Assembly: GCA_900544395.1 (NCBI GenBank)
Contig: UQVC01000022.1
Coordinates: 1 to 45,190 of the forward strand
DNA: 45,190 bases
DNA from: an uncultured Ruminococcus sp.
GTDB taxonomy: Bacteria > Bacillota > Clostridia > Lachnospirales > Lachnospiraceae
Direction of reading: 5' to 3'
The stretch's first letter is position 1. Each line of letters opens with the position of its first letter. Shown here piece after piece: positions 8,339 to 17,588 of this stretch. The notes under the pieces are model-generated. The model saw nothing but the letters and a program-made list of their open reading frames with translations, was not told the DNA's origin and did no database searches. The translations under genes were made by a program, and so were the position numbers.

Positions 8339-8350
8339 TGATCGCTTTCC

Positions 8351-8593
8351 TTAGTTAAATACTTTCAGATTCAGTACCACTGCAAGTACCATAAACAAAA
8401 TTGCAAGGAACTTTGTAGACTTTACAAGTGCTCCTTCCATCGAACGTCCCTTATTCTGCCCCCAGTAGGAATCTGCTGCTCCACTGATTGTTCCCAGCCC
8501 TGCAGACTTTCCTTCCTGAAGAAGAATAATTGCTGATAACGCAATACAATCTATTACAAAAATAATCGTCAATACAATTTTTAAAATATCCAT
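8351..8593 (-). CDS. secG: Preprotein translocase subunit SecG
   Basis: An 80-residue membrane protein with two hydrophobic helices (residues 4-25 and 55-76). The conserved SecG loop between them contains LLQEGKSAGLGTISG and a GRSMEGAL segment. It forms the SecYEG channel and aids protein export. The start has AGGAGGTG 7-8 bases upstream. It precedes rnr and smpB on the same strand, but a terminator lies between. Confidence 0.95.
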   Translation of the reverse strand: MDILKIVLTIIFVIDCIALSAIILLQEGKSAGLGTISGAADSYWGQNKGRSMEGALVKSTKFLAILFMVLAVVLNLKVFN

Positions 8594-8661
8594 ATCTTCA
8601 CACCTCCTGTGGATAACCTTTTATAGTTTACCATAGAATCTTTGATCCTGCAATAGATTTA

Positions 8662-8697
8662 CAAGAAAATGGCGGATGAATTCTTCTTTCACCCGCC
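8662..8697 (-). terminator. Terminator of the GH95 fucosidase gene
   Basis: A stem of GGCGGGTGAA with TTCATCCGCC (one G-U pair) and a short TTCTTC-type loop, followed on the minus strand by ATTTTCTT. It lies 26 bases after the fucosidase stop codon. Confidence 0.7.
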
Positions 8698-8723
8698 TGC
8701 TTTTCTAAATTGCCTGATGGCAA

Positions 8724-11700
8724 CTATTTTTTCTTTCTTCTGATGATGATCACTGCGCCAACTGCCACAACTGCCACGATCAGAAGACCTGCCCATACCA
8801 TGATATTGGCATTATCTCCAGTCTGCACTCCCTGAGAGTGAGAACCGGATGTACTTCCGTTGCTCTGGCTTCCGCCATTGCTGTTATGATTTCCGGAATT
8901 TCCATTATTTCCGCCATTGTTGCTTCCATGATCGCTGCCATTTCCATTGTTTCCATTTCCATCCTGGCCGCCATTTCCATTGTTGTCATCTGGATTTGGA
9001 CCTGGGTTTGGATTCGGGTCTGGATTCGGGTTCGGATCTGGATCTGGATTTGGTTCTGGATCCGGATCTGCTTTTTCTCCTTTGACCAGAATTTTCACGT
9101 CCGCTCTCGCTGCTGCTTTTGTTCCACTTGCATCTGTCACCTGAACAGTCGCGATCACTTCTGTATCTTTTTCTGGTGTAGTTACTGCTCCATCCAGTGC
9201 GATGATTCCTTCTGGATTCACTGCCACAAGTTCAATACTGCATCCTTCCGGTACTTCTGGAAGAACCAGTTTTTTCGTTCCCGCTTCGATCACAGATGGA
9301 ATCTTATGATTCTTTAAGATCTCATCCAGGATTTCCTGTGCAGTTGGAAGCTGTGGTACTTCTACTGGTTTGAATTCTCCCATCAGTTCTGTATTTTTCT
9401 CTACTGTAAACTGATATTCTGCATCTGTAGATACATAATCATCCTGTCCTTTTTCTTTCCAGCCGACAAATTCAAAACCATCCTTTGCTTCTGCCTTCAC
9501 TGTGGCTGTTACACCTTCTTTGTATACACCATCCTCTTTGTCCATGGAAACAGTTCCCATGTTTTCATCATTGGACTGTACAACAATACGGTAGTATTTC
9601 TCCGGAACCGGCGCCAGTTTGAATTCTGCGCGCAGAACCCGATCAGCTTCTGCCTGGAACTCATATTCTGCTCCTGCTCCCTCTACCGGAGTGAGAACTT
9701 CTTCTCCATCTACTTTTGTCACTTCCAGCCACTGTACGAACTCATAACCTGCTTTTGGTTCTGCTTTCACAGTGATCTTTGTTCCTTCTTTGTAGATATT
9801 TCCTTCATTTGCAGGATCCATTGTCACGGTTCCCATCTGAAGATCCGGTGTCTCTACATAAATCAAGTAAGAATGCTCTACTTCTTTAAAGTTTGCAGTC
9901 AGCTCCATATTTTCCTGAATCTGGAATACATACGGATTTTCTTTGCTTACAACTTCCTGAGTTCCTTTCTTCGTGAAGCCTACAAATTCGTAGTCTTCTG
10001 ATGCCGGAACCGCACTGACTTTGATTTCTGTGCCTGCCTCATAAGAATCCTGCTGTGGTTCTACGAGAACAGATCCCATATTTTCATCATTTGCTGCAAC
10101 TGCAAACGTAAATTTCTCTGCCGGGATCTTTTCGAAGTTCGCTGTCAGATCCACATCTTTTGTTACTTCAAATACATATGGATTAGACTCACTGCGTACG
10201 TTTCCTTCTGCATCTGTCCAGTTTACAAAACGGAATCCTGCATTTGCTACTGCAATCACTTCTGCTTTTTCACCTTTTTTGTAGCTTCCGTCTGCAGAAT
10301 CAATGGTTACAGTTCCCATTGCATTGTCATTTGCTTTGATCGTTACATGGAAGATTTCTTCCGGTACTTCTTCTTTGACAAAGTTAGCAGTCAGATCTGT
10401 ATTTTCTGAAATTGCAAATTTATATTCTGCCTCTTTGCTGACTTCTTCCTCCGTACCAGTCTTGGTCCAGTTGACAAATTGATATCCTTCTTTTGCCTCT
10501 GCTTTGACTGTTACCTCTGTTCCCGCTTCATAGGAATCCTGCTTCGGATCTACCGTCACGGTTCCCATTGCTTCATCATTGACTGCTGTTTTCAGCGTAA
10601 ATGTTTCTTTTTCCGGTTCTGTGAATGTAAAGGTAAATGGTGCCGGAACCGATTCATTGCCAGACTGATCCACTGCTGTGATCCGTACTTCGTAAACAGT
10701 TCCCACCTCTAATTTATCCATGGTAAATTCTGGTGTTTCACTCTCACCAATCTTCACACCATTCTGATAAATGCGATAACCTGCAACATCCGTGTCTTCC
10801 GGTGCTGTCCATGTCAGTTTTGCAGAATCTTTTCCGATAGATGTTACCTGAACGTTTGTAACTACTCCTGGTTTTACAACATCTGTTGTTGTCACACCGT
10901 GAATCTGAATGGAATCTTCAGATGATACTTCGTTTGAGTTCAATGCAAAAATATCAAAGTCATATGTAACACCTGACTCCAGACCTTCCACACGAATTCT
11001 TGTATCTGTTGTCTTTACTTCCTGGTCATTCCATTTTACCAGATAAGAAGCGGCACCTTTGACCTTATCCCATTCCAGGATTGCAGAGGTACTTTCCACA
11101 TGAACTACCCGGCCTTTTGCATCGCCGATTTCCGGAACATTTGGTTCTCCAAGTGCTGCAATTGCTTCATTCAGATCTTCTGTTGCCTGATCTACCGTTG
11201 GCTGATCTGCTTTGGCATCGTTCATTACCTGTACAGCCTTGTCATATACCTTCTTAAACTCTGCCCATTTCTCTGCATCGTAAGAATCTTCGATCAATCC
11301 AGCGCCTGTTTCAATCGCTGTCTGAAGTGCTGATTTATCTACATCTGCTGCCTGTACCGGTGCAAAGATTTTCAGGTAATCCAGGTTTGCCTGCTGACTG
11401 TTTCCTCGCTTCACAATTGTACAACGAATTGTATGCTTTGTATTTTCCAAATCTTTTTTCTCAAAGATTTTTTGCTGCGGATCTCCATTTGAAGAACCTT
11501 CTAATGATACATTTTCAGCTTTTCCACCATCAATGCTTACATCAAAACTTGCAAAGTTTGCATGTTTCTGTGCATAGATTTCTACTCCTGTACCAGTAAA
11601 TGTGTACTCAAAGTATTTGCCTGCACCTGTTGCTTCCGTTTTTGTCTTTCCGTGATGTTTTTCTGGCTCTCCTGCATATGGTTTCCACCCATCACTCCAA

Positions 11701-14700
11701 GTAATATTGGTATTAATTTTTCCATCTTCCGATGCATCTTCTACAATCGTTTCTCCGGATCCAAGATCACCTGCAAGTGCTACAGTCAATGTGCATGTGC
11801 CTTTCACTTCAGAATTTGCATTGGAAGTTGCTGTAATAGTAACTTCTCCATTTTTCTTATGAACTGTCACCAGTCCGTTTTCATCTACAGATGCAATATC
11901 TGTATTGGAAGAAGACCATGTCACACTCTTATCTTTTGCATCATCTGGTGTTACTTTGGCCTGCATCTGTACAGGACCTTCTTTCCCAATCGTTGTAATT
12001 CCAGAAACTGTAGAAACTTCCACTTTTTCCGGAAGTGCAATGGTATTGTCTAAGACATTCAGTGCATCCAATTCTACCTTTGTATCAGAACTTGCATCTA
12101 CTTTTTCATTAATGGCTTTCAGCTCTAATGTATGTGTACCATGCTCCAGATCATCTTTCTTAAATACCACCTGCTGACGTTTTGTAGTAGAACTGTATGT
12201 GTCTGCTTTTCCACAAGACTCTCCGTCAATGAATACTTCGTATTTTCCACGATCTGTATTGGTACAAGTGATTACTTCAATACCGGTTCCCACAAATTCC
12301 AATTTCACCGTTTCTTTTCCTGTTGGATCATTTAAGAATTTAATGGTATCTTTATAGTTACCTTCATTAGCTCTGTCCCAGTCTCTCCATGCACCGCTGT
12401 ATACAATGTGAGGATCTTTATTATCGATCTTTCCTGCTCCAAGTGCTTCTACCAGCTCTGCTTTTTCGCTGAGTTTTGTCTCTTTTCCATCGATCACTGC
12501 AGATACCTGATAATAGATTTTACCAAATGCTTTGTCTGCATTTTTGTCAATGTATTCTGTCTTCTCTACTCCGTCTGCGATCTTCTGTACATCTCCGGAC
12601 TCGATCTGACGATATACATTGTATGTAACTGTTTTTTCTTCTTCTGCTTTTTTATCTTTTTTGTCTTTTTTATCCTGTTTTACTTCAACAGCATCCCAGG
12701 TCAGTTTTCCAGTTTTATCATCTGTACGTTTTGCAGACAATCCTGTCGGTGCATCCCCTTTTGCCGGGATGTCTTTTACATAATAAGTCTGTCCTGCTGT
12801 TGTATCAAAAGAAACTCTGTCCTGAGATTCTACGGTAACACTGACTCTGTTGCCATCTTTGTCTGTAATCGTTGCAAACGATGCATTTGGCACGTTGATC
12901 GTTGCTTTTCCTCCATTATTGGAGAGAATCTCTGCGCTTGTCAGATGTTTGTTTTTCCAGTTCATGGATACTTCAAAGTTCCCACGTGCAACCAGTCCGC
13001 TCACACTTCCTGATGCCCATGCATCTGGTAATGCCGGAAGCATATTGATATATCCCATGTTACTCTGCAGAAGCATTTCTGCAACACCTGAAGTCATACC
13101 AAAGTTTCCGTCGATCTGGAACGGTGCATGTGTATCCCACAAATTGGTCAGAATACCTTTCTTAAACAAATCTGTAATCAGCTTGTATGCACGATTTCCA
13201 TCTGCCAGTCTTGCCCAAGTATTGATTCTCTGTCCCATTCCCCAGCCAGTACTTTCATCTGTACGGTTGTTCATGGATACTTTCGCCGCCTCAAAATATT
13301 CCGGTGTATCTACAGAGATTAAATCTCCAGGGAAGAGTCCCAGCATGTGCGAAATATGTCTGTGACCATATCCCTGTCCCATGCTGTTTACAGCGCCTTC
13401 TTCATACCACTCTTTGATCTGTCCGCTCTCACCGATCTCGATCGGTCCTTTCAGTCTTGACTGATGATCTTTCCATGTTGCGACCAGATTTGCATCTACA
13501 CCAAGAGTCTCTGCTGCTTTGATGGTATCTTCATACAACTGCCAGATCAATGTCTGCTCATAGGTATTTCCAGCTGTTCTCGGTCCATGCTCCGGTGAAT
13601 AACTTGGAGATGACACCAATTTTCCCGTACCATCATCTACCAAAATCTGATCGTAGAAAATTGCTTCTTCTTTCATCATTGGATAGATATGGTCTCTCAT
13701 GTAAGACACATCGCCAGTAAATTCATAGTATTCCCAGCAGTTCTGAAGAATCCACGGCACCGCTGCCGGTGACCATCCCCAGTCAAATACCCATCCCGGA
13801 CAAGTCCATCCGAATGGATTGTTCTGTGTATGCGCCATAAATCCCTGATCCACACCTGCATAGATTTTTGCAGTCACACGGCCTGGTTCTCTTAAAGAAT
13901 CTACATATGAGATCAACGGCTGTGCACACTCTGCCATATTGGTAGAATAAGTTGGCCAGTAGTTCATCTGTAAGTTTACATTCATGTGATAATCTGCATG
14001 CCATGCCGAATTGTTTGCTCCAACCCAGATTCCCTGGAGGTTAGACGGAAGTGTCGCTCTGGACGGATCATCTAACGGTGTCTCTCTGGAAGACTCGATG
14101 GTCAGATAACGTCCATACTGGAACAGCATCACTTCCAAATAACGTCTTTCCGCTTCACTTGCAGAACCGTCATTATACGCCTTCAGAAGTTTATCGGTTG
14201 TCTTTTCCGATGGAACCTGTCCGAGATCCAGATTCACACGGCCAAAAATGGAGGAATAATCATCCACATGTGCCTGTCTCAGCGCATCGTAAGAATCCTT
14301 TTCTACCGTAGCCGCTGCTTTGTCTACATAAGCGCGCACTCTGGAAGCTACCTGCTCCTTCGTTTCCCCAGTACGATACTCTGGATAATCATTTTTATAA
14401 TCTGTTCCGATGGAGGTAATGATGGTAACAGCTTTTGCGTCTTTTACCGTAACTTTCTGATCTCCATCCTCCGCAGTTCCACCTTCTGTCAGGACTTTTG
14501 TCTGTGAACTGAACTGCATCTGGTTATCTTTTAACTGTCCGTCAATCGAGATTAACGCATCTTCAACTGTTGTCTTCCATTCTCTCTCGTAGGACTGTGG
14601 CTGTGGATTGTTGCTTCCATTGCCTTTTTTGTTATCCGGCTCCACTCTGACATCCAGATTCAACTTGTCGTCTCCTTCTGCTGTCAGTCTTGTCACCAGT

Positions 14701-15329
14701 ACATTGTCTGGATAACTCACAAAGTTTTCTCTTGTGTAGTGCGTTTTGCCTTTGTCATATTCTACTCCGGCAATGGCCGTATTCAAATCCAGTGTTCTTT
14801 CATAATTTTCTGCTTCTTTATCTGTGATACCTTTAAAATCCAGATACATATTTCCATAACTCAAATAGTATCCGTATCCATTGACTCCGGCATCATCCGA
14901 AAGTCCTACCAGCTCTCCACATTTCTTGCTTGCAGCATCATTTTGCCCACTCGCAAATAATTGTTGGATTTCTTTGACGGTCTGTCCGTTTCTTCCTTTT
15001 TCTTCCAGGTTTCCTCCGTTATAATTCGGGCGACTATCACTTGGTCCACCAGACCAGAGTGATTTTTCATTCAACTGGATACGCTCTGTCTCTACACCGC
15101 CAAATACACTGGCACCAATCCCACTGTTTCCAATTGGAAGAGACCATTTTTCCCAGCCGTCATAGCTATCTGGCGCTGCGCTTGAGTATTTCAGTTTCAG
15201 TTCACTTCTGTCCTGAGACTCTTCTGCATGAACAACCGAATTGGACATCGGAACTGCAGATACTGCCACCAATGCTGCCAGTGTACCAGCCAGAACACGC
15301 TTTGTCTGTTTTTTTCTCCTTGTTTTCAT
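8724..15329 (-). CDS. Cell-wall-anchored multidomain GH95 alpha-L-fucosidase
   Basis: A 2201-residue secreted enzyme. Signal peptide 1-35 (basic MKTRRKKQTKR start, AVSAVPMSNSVVHA end). The GH95 catalytic unit spans about 42-850; by comparison with the characterised bifidobacterial 1,2-alpha-L-fucosidase, likely active-site residues are E580 (SYSPEHG, acid), N450 and N452 (HMNVNLQMNYW) and D740 (FQIDGNFG). Then come an FN3-like domain (859-965), a jelly-roll, possibly carbohydrate-binding domain (974-1093), a Big_2 domain (1100-1183), a second jelly roll (1195-1323), a FIVAR helical domain (1332-1395), two FN3 domains (1398-1572), five InlB-B-type repeats (1576-1987), a small beta domain (2000-2083), a D/P/N/G-rich spacer (2087-2165), VQTGD, a membrane helix and RRKKK. 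It should release alpha-1,2-fucose from mucin or milk glycans at the cell surface. An in-frame ATG 23 codons upstream is an alternative start; the chosen one puts the signal peptide at the N-terminus, with GAGG 11 bases upstream. Confidence 0.93.
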   Translation of the reverse strand: MKTRRKKQTKRVLAGTLAALVAVSAVPMSNSVVHAEESQDRSELKLKYSSAAPDSYDGWEKWSLPIGNSGIGASVFGGVETERIQLNEKSLWSGGPSDSRPNYNGGNLEEKGRNGQTVKEIQQLFASGQNDAASKKCGELVGLSDDAGVNGYGYYLSYGNMYLDFKGITDKEAENYERTLDLNTAIAGVEYDKGKTHYTRENFVSYPDNVLVTRLTAEGDDKLNLDVRVEPDNKKGNGSNNPQPQSYEREWKTTVEDALISIDGQLKDNQMQFSSQTKVLTEGGTAEDGDQKVTVKDAKAVTIITSIGTDYKNDYPEYRTGETKEQVASRVRAYVDKAAATVEKDSYDALRQAHVDDYSSIFGRVNLDLGQVPSEKTTDKLLKAYNDGSASEAERRYLEVMLFQYGRYLTIESSRETPLDDPSRATLPSNLQGIWVGANNSAWHADYHMNVNLQMNYWPTYSTNMAECAQPLISYVDSLREPGRVTAKIYAGVDQGFMAHTQNNPFGWTCPGWVFDWGWSPAAVPWILQNCWEYYEFTGDVSYMRDHIYPMMKEEAIFYDQILVDDGTGKLVSSPSYSPEHGPRTAGNTYEQTLIWQLYEDTIKAAETLGVDANLVATWKDHQSRLKGPIEIGESGQIKEWYEEGAVNSMGQGYGHRHISHMLGLFPGDLISVDTPEYFEAAKVSMNNRTDESTGWGMGQRINTWARLADGNRAYKLITDLFKKGILTNLWDTHAPFQIDGNFGMTSGVAEMLLQSNMGYINMLPALPDAWASGSVSGLVARGNFEVSMNWKNKHLTSAEILSNNGGKATINVPNASFATITDKDGNRVSVTVESQDRVSFDTTAGQTYYVKDIPAKGDAPTGLSAKRTDDKTGKLTWDAVEVKQDKKDKKDKKAEEEKTVTYNVYRQIESGDVQKIADGVEKTEYIDKNADKAFGKIYYQVSAVIDGKETKLSEKAELVEALGAGKIDNKDPHIVYSGAWRDWDRANEGNYKDTIKFLNDPTGKETVKLEFVGTGIEVITCTNTDRGKYEVFIDGESCGKADTYSSTTKRQQVVFKKDDLEHGTHTLELKAINEKVDASSDTKVELDALNVLDNTIALPEKVEVSTVSGITTIGKEGPVQMQAKVTPDDAKDKSVTWSSSNTDIASVDENGLVTVHKKNGEVTITATSNANSEVKGTCTLTVALAGDLGSGETIVEDASEDGKINTNITWSDGWKPYAGEPEKHHGKTKTEATGAGKYFEYTFTGTGVEIYAQKHANFASFDVSIDGGKAENVSLEGSSNGDPQQKIFEKKDLENTKHTIRCTIVKRGNSQQANLDYLKIFAPVQAADVDKSALQTAIETGAGLIEDSYDAEKWAEFKKVYDKAVQVMNDAKADQPTVDQATEDLNEAIAALGEPNVPEIGDAKGRVVHVESTSAILEWDKVKGAASYLVKWNDQEVKTTDTRIRVEGLESGVTYDFDIFALNSNEVSSEDSIQIHGVTTTDVVKPGVVTNVQVTSIGKDSAKLTWTAPEDTDVAGYRIYQNGVKIGESETPEFTMDKLEVGTVYEVRITAVDQSGNESVPAPFTFTFTEPEKETFTLKTAVNDEAMGTVTVDPKQDSYEAGTEVTVKAEAKEGYQFVNWTKTGTEEEVSKEAEYKFAISENTDLTANFVKEEVPEEIFHVTIKANDNAMGTVTIDSADGSYKKGEKAEVIAVANAGFRFVNWTDAEGNVRSESNPYVFEVTKDVDLTANFEKIPAEKFTFAVAANDENMGSVLVEPQQDSYEAGTEIKVSAVPASEDYEFVGFTKKGTQEVVSKENPYVFQIQENMELTANFKEVEHSYLIYVETPDLQMGTVTMDPANEGNIYKEGTKITVKAEPKAGYEFVQWLEVTKVDGEEVLTPVEGAGAEYEFQAEADRVLRAEFKLAPVPEKYYRIVVQSNDENMGTVSMDKEDGVYKEGVTATVKAEAKDGFEFVGWKEKGQDDYVSTDAEYQFTVEKNTELMGEFKPVEVPQLPTAQEILDEILKNHKIPSVIEAGTKKLVLPEVPEGCSIELVAVNPEGIIALDGAVTTPEKDTEVIATVQVTDASGTKAAARADVKILVKGEKADPDPEPNPDPDPNPNPDPNPNPGPNPDDNNGNGGQDGNGNNGNGSDHGSNNGGNNGNSGNHNSNGGSQSNGSTSGSHSQGVQTGDNANIMVWAGLLIVAVVAVGAVIIIRRKKK
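8835..9071 (-). repeat. Low-complexity D/P/N/G-rich wall-spanning spacer
   Basis: Within the fucosidase gene, this codes residues 2087-2165: first Asp-Pro-Asn-Pro dipeptide repeats built from near-identical hexanucleotides, then a Gly/Asn/Ser-rich stretch. Such spacers carry surface proteins through peptidoglycan. The repeated DNA is a likely site of length variation between strains. Confidence 0.8.
9369..10604 (-). repeat. Five tandem InlB-B-type repeats in the fucosidase
   Basis: These code residues 1576-1987: five divergent units of about 75-88 residues. Each has a MGTV/MGSV strand, a Y-x-x-G-(T/V/E) strand, a (Y/F)-(Q/R/E)-FV-x-(W/F) strand and a closing L-x-A-x-F or L-M-G-E-F strand. 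They are likely a stalk or adhesion region. Confidence 0.8.
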
Positions 15330-15398
15330 GTACACTTTTTCCTCTCTAACACTTTCTAATTTTTTGCCGATTTTGGTTCTGTTCGCCTCCTTCTCCAT

Positions 15399-15596
15399 CG
15401 TAAATCAAAAAATTTGTATTATTTATATCATACTTTTCTCTAAAAATAAATTTATATAACTACTATTTTATGTCATTATTTTCCTGTTTTTCCAAATTCC
15501 AAAACATTATTAACCATTTATATGTATAAAATCCACTTCTTTTCCCAGCACTTGTCTCTACATTTTTCATAATGAAAGCCGCTCATGCAGCTGCTA
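15399..15596. other. AT-rich upstream region of the fucosidase
   Basis: About 200 bases with no gene. A plausible extended -10 on the minus strand (TGATATAAA, near 15425-15435) lies upstream of the fucosidase, but no good -35 could be assigned. No inverted repeat resembling an operator was seen. Confidence 0.3.
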
Positions 15597-15632
15597 AAAG
15601 AAAAACAGGTGACATCCTCGTTCACCTGTTTT
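15597..15632 (-). terminator. Terminator of the GntR-ABC operon
   Basis: An 11-bp perfect stem (AAAACAGGTGA / TCACCTGTTTT) with a loop of about 9 bases and a T-rich tract on the minus strand, just after the stop of the ABC permease. Confidence 0.8.
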
Positions 15633-15647
15633 CCTAATGTACTTCCT

Positions 15648-16304
15648 TTATGAATGTTTTTTTGTATAGATTTTCAAAGAGACGAGATAACTGATCACCA
15701 TCAGAGTCACCCCTGCGAACAGACTGACAACGACCCACGTCCCCTTGCTGATCGCCATCAATTCTTCCAGTCCGACATTGAACACACTGAACAAAAATCC
15801 GATTACAAGAACAGCCATGGTAATAAAGGTAAAGATCACACCTTTCATATTGCCCAGCCAGAAATATACCATATAAGACACGGAGAAATACACCAGACTT
15901 CCGGCCACTCCGATCCCCCAGGTGGAAATCGCCTCCCCAAGTGTCAACGTCTTATATCCATACACATAGACCAGCAGGAATAAAAACGAATACAGGATCA
16001 TGCCTCCCTGTACGATCAGACCACTCAGGTATTTGGAAAGCACAATCTCCTGTTTACTGACAGGATAGGTCAGCTGGATCCGGTCAAACTCCGACTTTTC
16101 ATCCTGCTCCACAGTCATCTGCAGCAATGTGCTTCCCAACATCGGAAACAACAGTACAACGATCAGCAGAAATCCATACGGTCCTCTCATCATACTGTTG
16201 ACCGCAGTCAGAAATGAAATAAAGATGATGGATATTGTCCAGTTTAATGTATTTTTCCTAATACAGAATCCCTCATACAAATCTTTTAAGATAATTCCTC
16301 TCAT
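15648..16304 (-). CDS. ABC-2 type transporter permease
   Basis: A 218-residue integral membrane protein with about six hydrophobic helices (residues 20-38, 42-62, 95-115, 125-148, 155-172, 187-208). The cytoplasmic loop QDEKSEFDRIQLTYPVSKQEIVLSKYLSGL is typical of ABC-2 exporter permeases of the YtrC/YtrD or bacitracin-export type. Its ATG overlaps the ATPase stop (ATGA). With the ATPase it would form an exporter or sensor complex, perhaps against cell-wall-active antibiotics, given the YtrA-type regulator. The substrate is unknown. Confidence 0.85.
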   Translation of the reverse strand: MRGIILKDLYEGFCIRKNTLNWTISIIFISFLTAVNSMMRGPYGFLLIVVLLFPMLGSTLLQMTVEQDEKSEFDRIQLTYPVSKQEIVLSKYLSGLIVQGGMILYSFLFLLVYVYGYKTLTLGEAISTWGIGVAGSLVYFSVSYMVYFWLGNMKGVIFTFITMAVLVIGFLFSVFNVGLEELMAISKGTWVVVSLFAGVTLMVISYLVSLKIYTKKHS

Positions 16305-17164
16305 GCCACTTTCTCTCCCTTCACACAGTACAGCATCAGATCTTCAATGGTAGCTGTTTCTATCTCCAGATCAGAAAACACTTTCCGAATCCCCTGCTTA
16401 TTTTTCACCAGTACACGGTATCCATACGCATCTTTCCGGTATGCCTCGATATCCTCTCGATTCAATGCATCAAACATACTCTGCCCGCAGTTCAGGACTC
16501 CATAGTTCTCCTGGATCTCATCATATGTCTTCACAAACAGCAATCTTCCATCATGGATAAATGCAATATAATCGGAAATCTTATCCAGATCACTGGTAAT
16601 ATGAGAAGATATCAGAATCGTGTGCTCCTCATCTTCTGTGTACTCCCGTAAAATATCCAGAATCTCATCCCGGAATACCGGATCCAGCCCGCTTGTTGCC
16701 TCATCTAAAATAATCAGCTTCGGATCATGACTCAAGGCTGCCGCAAACTCCATTTTCATCTTCATTCCTTTGGAAAACTCTTTTAACTTCTTTTTCTTCG
16801 GAAGTTCAAATCGTTCCAGATAGGTGTGATACTTCTCCATATCCCAGTTCGAATACACGTTACTTAAGATCTTTCCAATAAACAGCGGAGTCATTGCCAG
16901 ATCATAACAGGTCTTATCAAAAATCACTGCGATCTCTTCCTTGATCTTCTTTTCATTCCCGACGAACTCCTGCCCCAGGACTTTTAAAGATTCATGTTCG
17001 GAATCGACCAGTCCTAAAACTGCATTGATCAACGTTGATTTTCCGGCTCCATTCTCCCCGATCAGCCCAAGAACGCTTCCCTTTGGCAGCTTAAGAGAAA
17101 TATCTTTCAATTCAAATTCTTTGTATGTTTTATGTAATCCCTTGACTTCCAGTGCAAATTCCAT
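16301..17164 (-). CDS. ABC transporter ATP-binding protein
   Basis: A 287-residue ATPase. Walker A is GENGAGKST (near residue 37), the signature region is a diverged FSKGMKMKMEFAAAL, and Walker B is PKLIILDEATSGLDP, followed by a switch His (ISSHI). The last 70 residues are an extension common in YtrB/BcrA-like exporters. The start was set at the ATG that overlaps the GntR stop (TGATG), with GAGG 7 bases upstream; a GTG one codon earlier also fits. It energises the downstream permease. Confidence 0.9.
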   Translation of the reverse strand: MEFALEVKGLHKTYKEFELKDISLKLPKGSVLGLIGENGAGKSTLINAVLGLVDSEHESLKVLGQEFVGNEKKIKEEIAVIFDKTCYDLAMTPLFIGKILSNVYSNWDMEKYHTYLERFELPKKKKLKEFSKGMKMKMEFAAALSHDPKLIILDEATSGLDPVFRDEILDILREYTEDEEHTILISSHITSDLDKISDYIAFIHDGRLLFVKTYDEIQENYGVLNCGQSMFDALNREDIEAYRKDAYGYRVLVKNKQGIRKVFSDLEIETATIEDLMLYCVKGEKVA

Positions 17165-17544
17165 CACACATCCTCCTCTTGATATAATACTTCTACTGTA
17201 GTTCTCAATTCCTCAAGCTCGATTCCATTTTCCTTTGCAAGCTCCACTGCATCTGTCAAAAGCTGTTCGATCCGTCTTCTGTTTTCTTCTCTGATAAAAT
17301 CCTGATTCTGTGTGGATACAAAGGTTCCTTTTGCCGGAACCGTCACGATAAATCCATCTTTCTGCAGATCATCGTAAGCTCTCTGCGTCGTGATCACACT
17401 GACATGCAGTTCCTTTGCCAGCTTTCGCATAGACGGCATGGCATCTCCCGCTTTTAATTCTCCATTCATGATCATTGCTTTGATCTGAGAAGTGATCTGT
17501 TCATAAATCGGCTTCTGGCTCACATTGCTTAAAATAATCTCCAC
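17164..17544 (-). CDS. GntR family regulator, YtrA subfamily
   Basis: A 126-residue repressor: a winged helix-turn-helix (residues 10-78; YEQITSQIKAMIMNGELKAGDAMPSMR-type opening, then VSVITTQRAYDDLQKDGFI) followed by a short C-terminal dimerisation helix, the size of YtrA proteins. It is first in the operon with the ABC genes and probably represses its own promoter through the palindrome at 17568-17588. It likely responds to cell-envelope stress or antibiotics, which is known for relatives but not shown here. Confidence 0.92.
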   Translation of the reverse strand: MEIILSNVSQKPIYEQITSQIKAMIMNGELKAGDAMPSMRKLAKELHVSVITTQRAYDDLQKDGFIVTVPAKGTFVSTQNQDFIREENRRRIEQLLTDAVELAKENGIELEELRTTVEVLYQEEDV

Positions 17545-17567
17545 TTCATCACTCCTTCTGTATTATC

Positions 17568-17588
17568 TGTACTTATTTTATAAGTACA
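17568..17588. promoter_or_regulatory. Perfect 21-bp palindrome, probable GntR/YtrA operator
   Basis: TGTACTTAT-N3-ATAAGTACA, nine perfectly paired bases each side. It begins at the -10 box of the operon promoter and would block RNA polymerase when bound by the regulator encoded 24 bases downstream. Confidence 0.8.

Noticed and set aside
8835..9071. Short repeats that could suggest a CRISPR array
   Set aside because: The repeats are hexanucleotide coding repeats inside the fucosidase spacer, without regular unique spacers.
8838..9317. Plus-strand open frame opposite the fucosidase 3' end
   Set aside because: It is antisense to the D/P/N/G-rich spacer and repeats; its composition (Ile, Trp, Cys and Phe runs) follows from that, and it has no ribosome site.
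12408..13013. 201-codon plus-strand frame opposite the fucosidase
   Set aside because: Extremely rich in Cys and Phe as expected from an antisense frame; no support.
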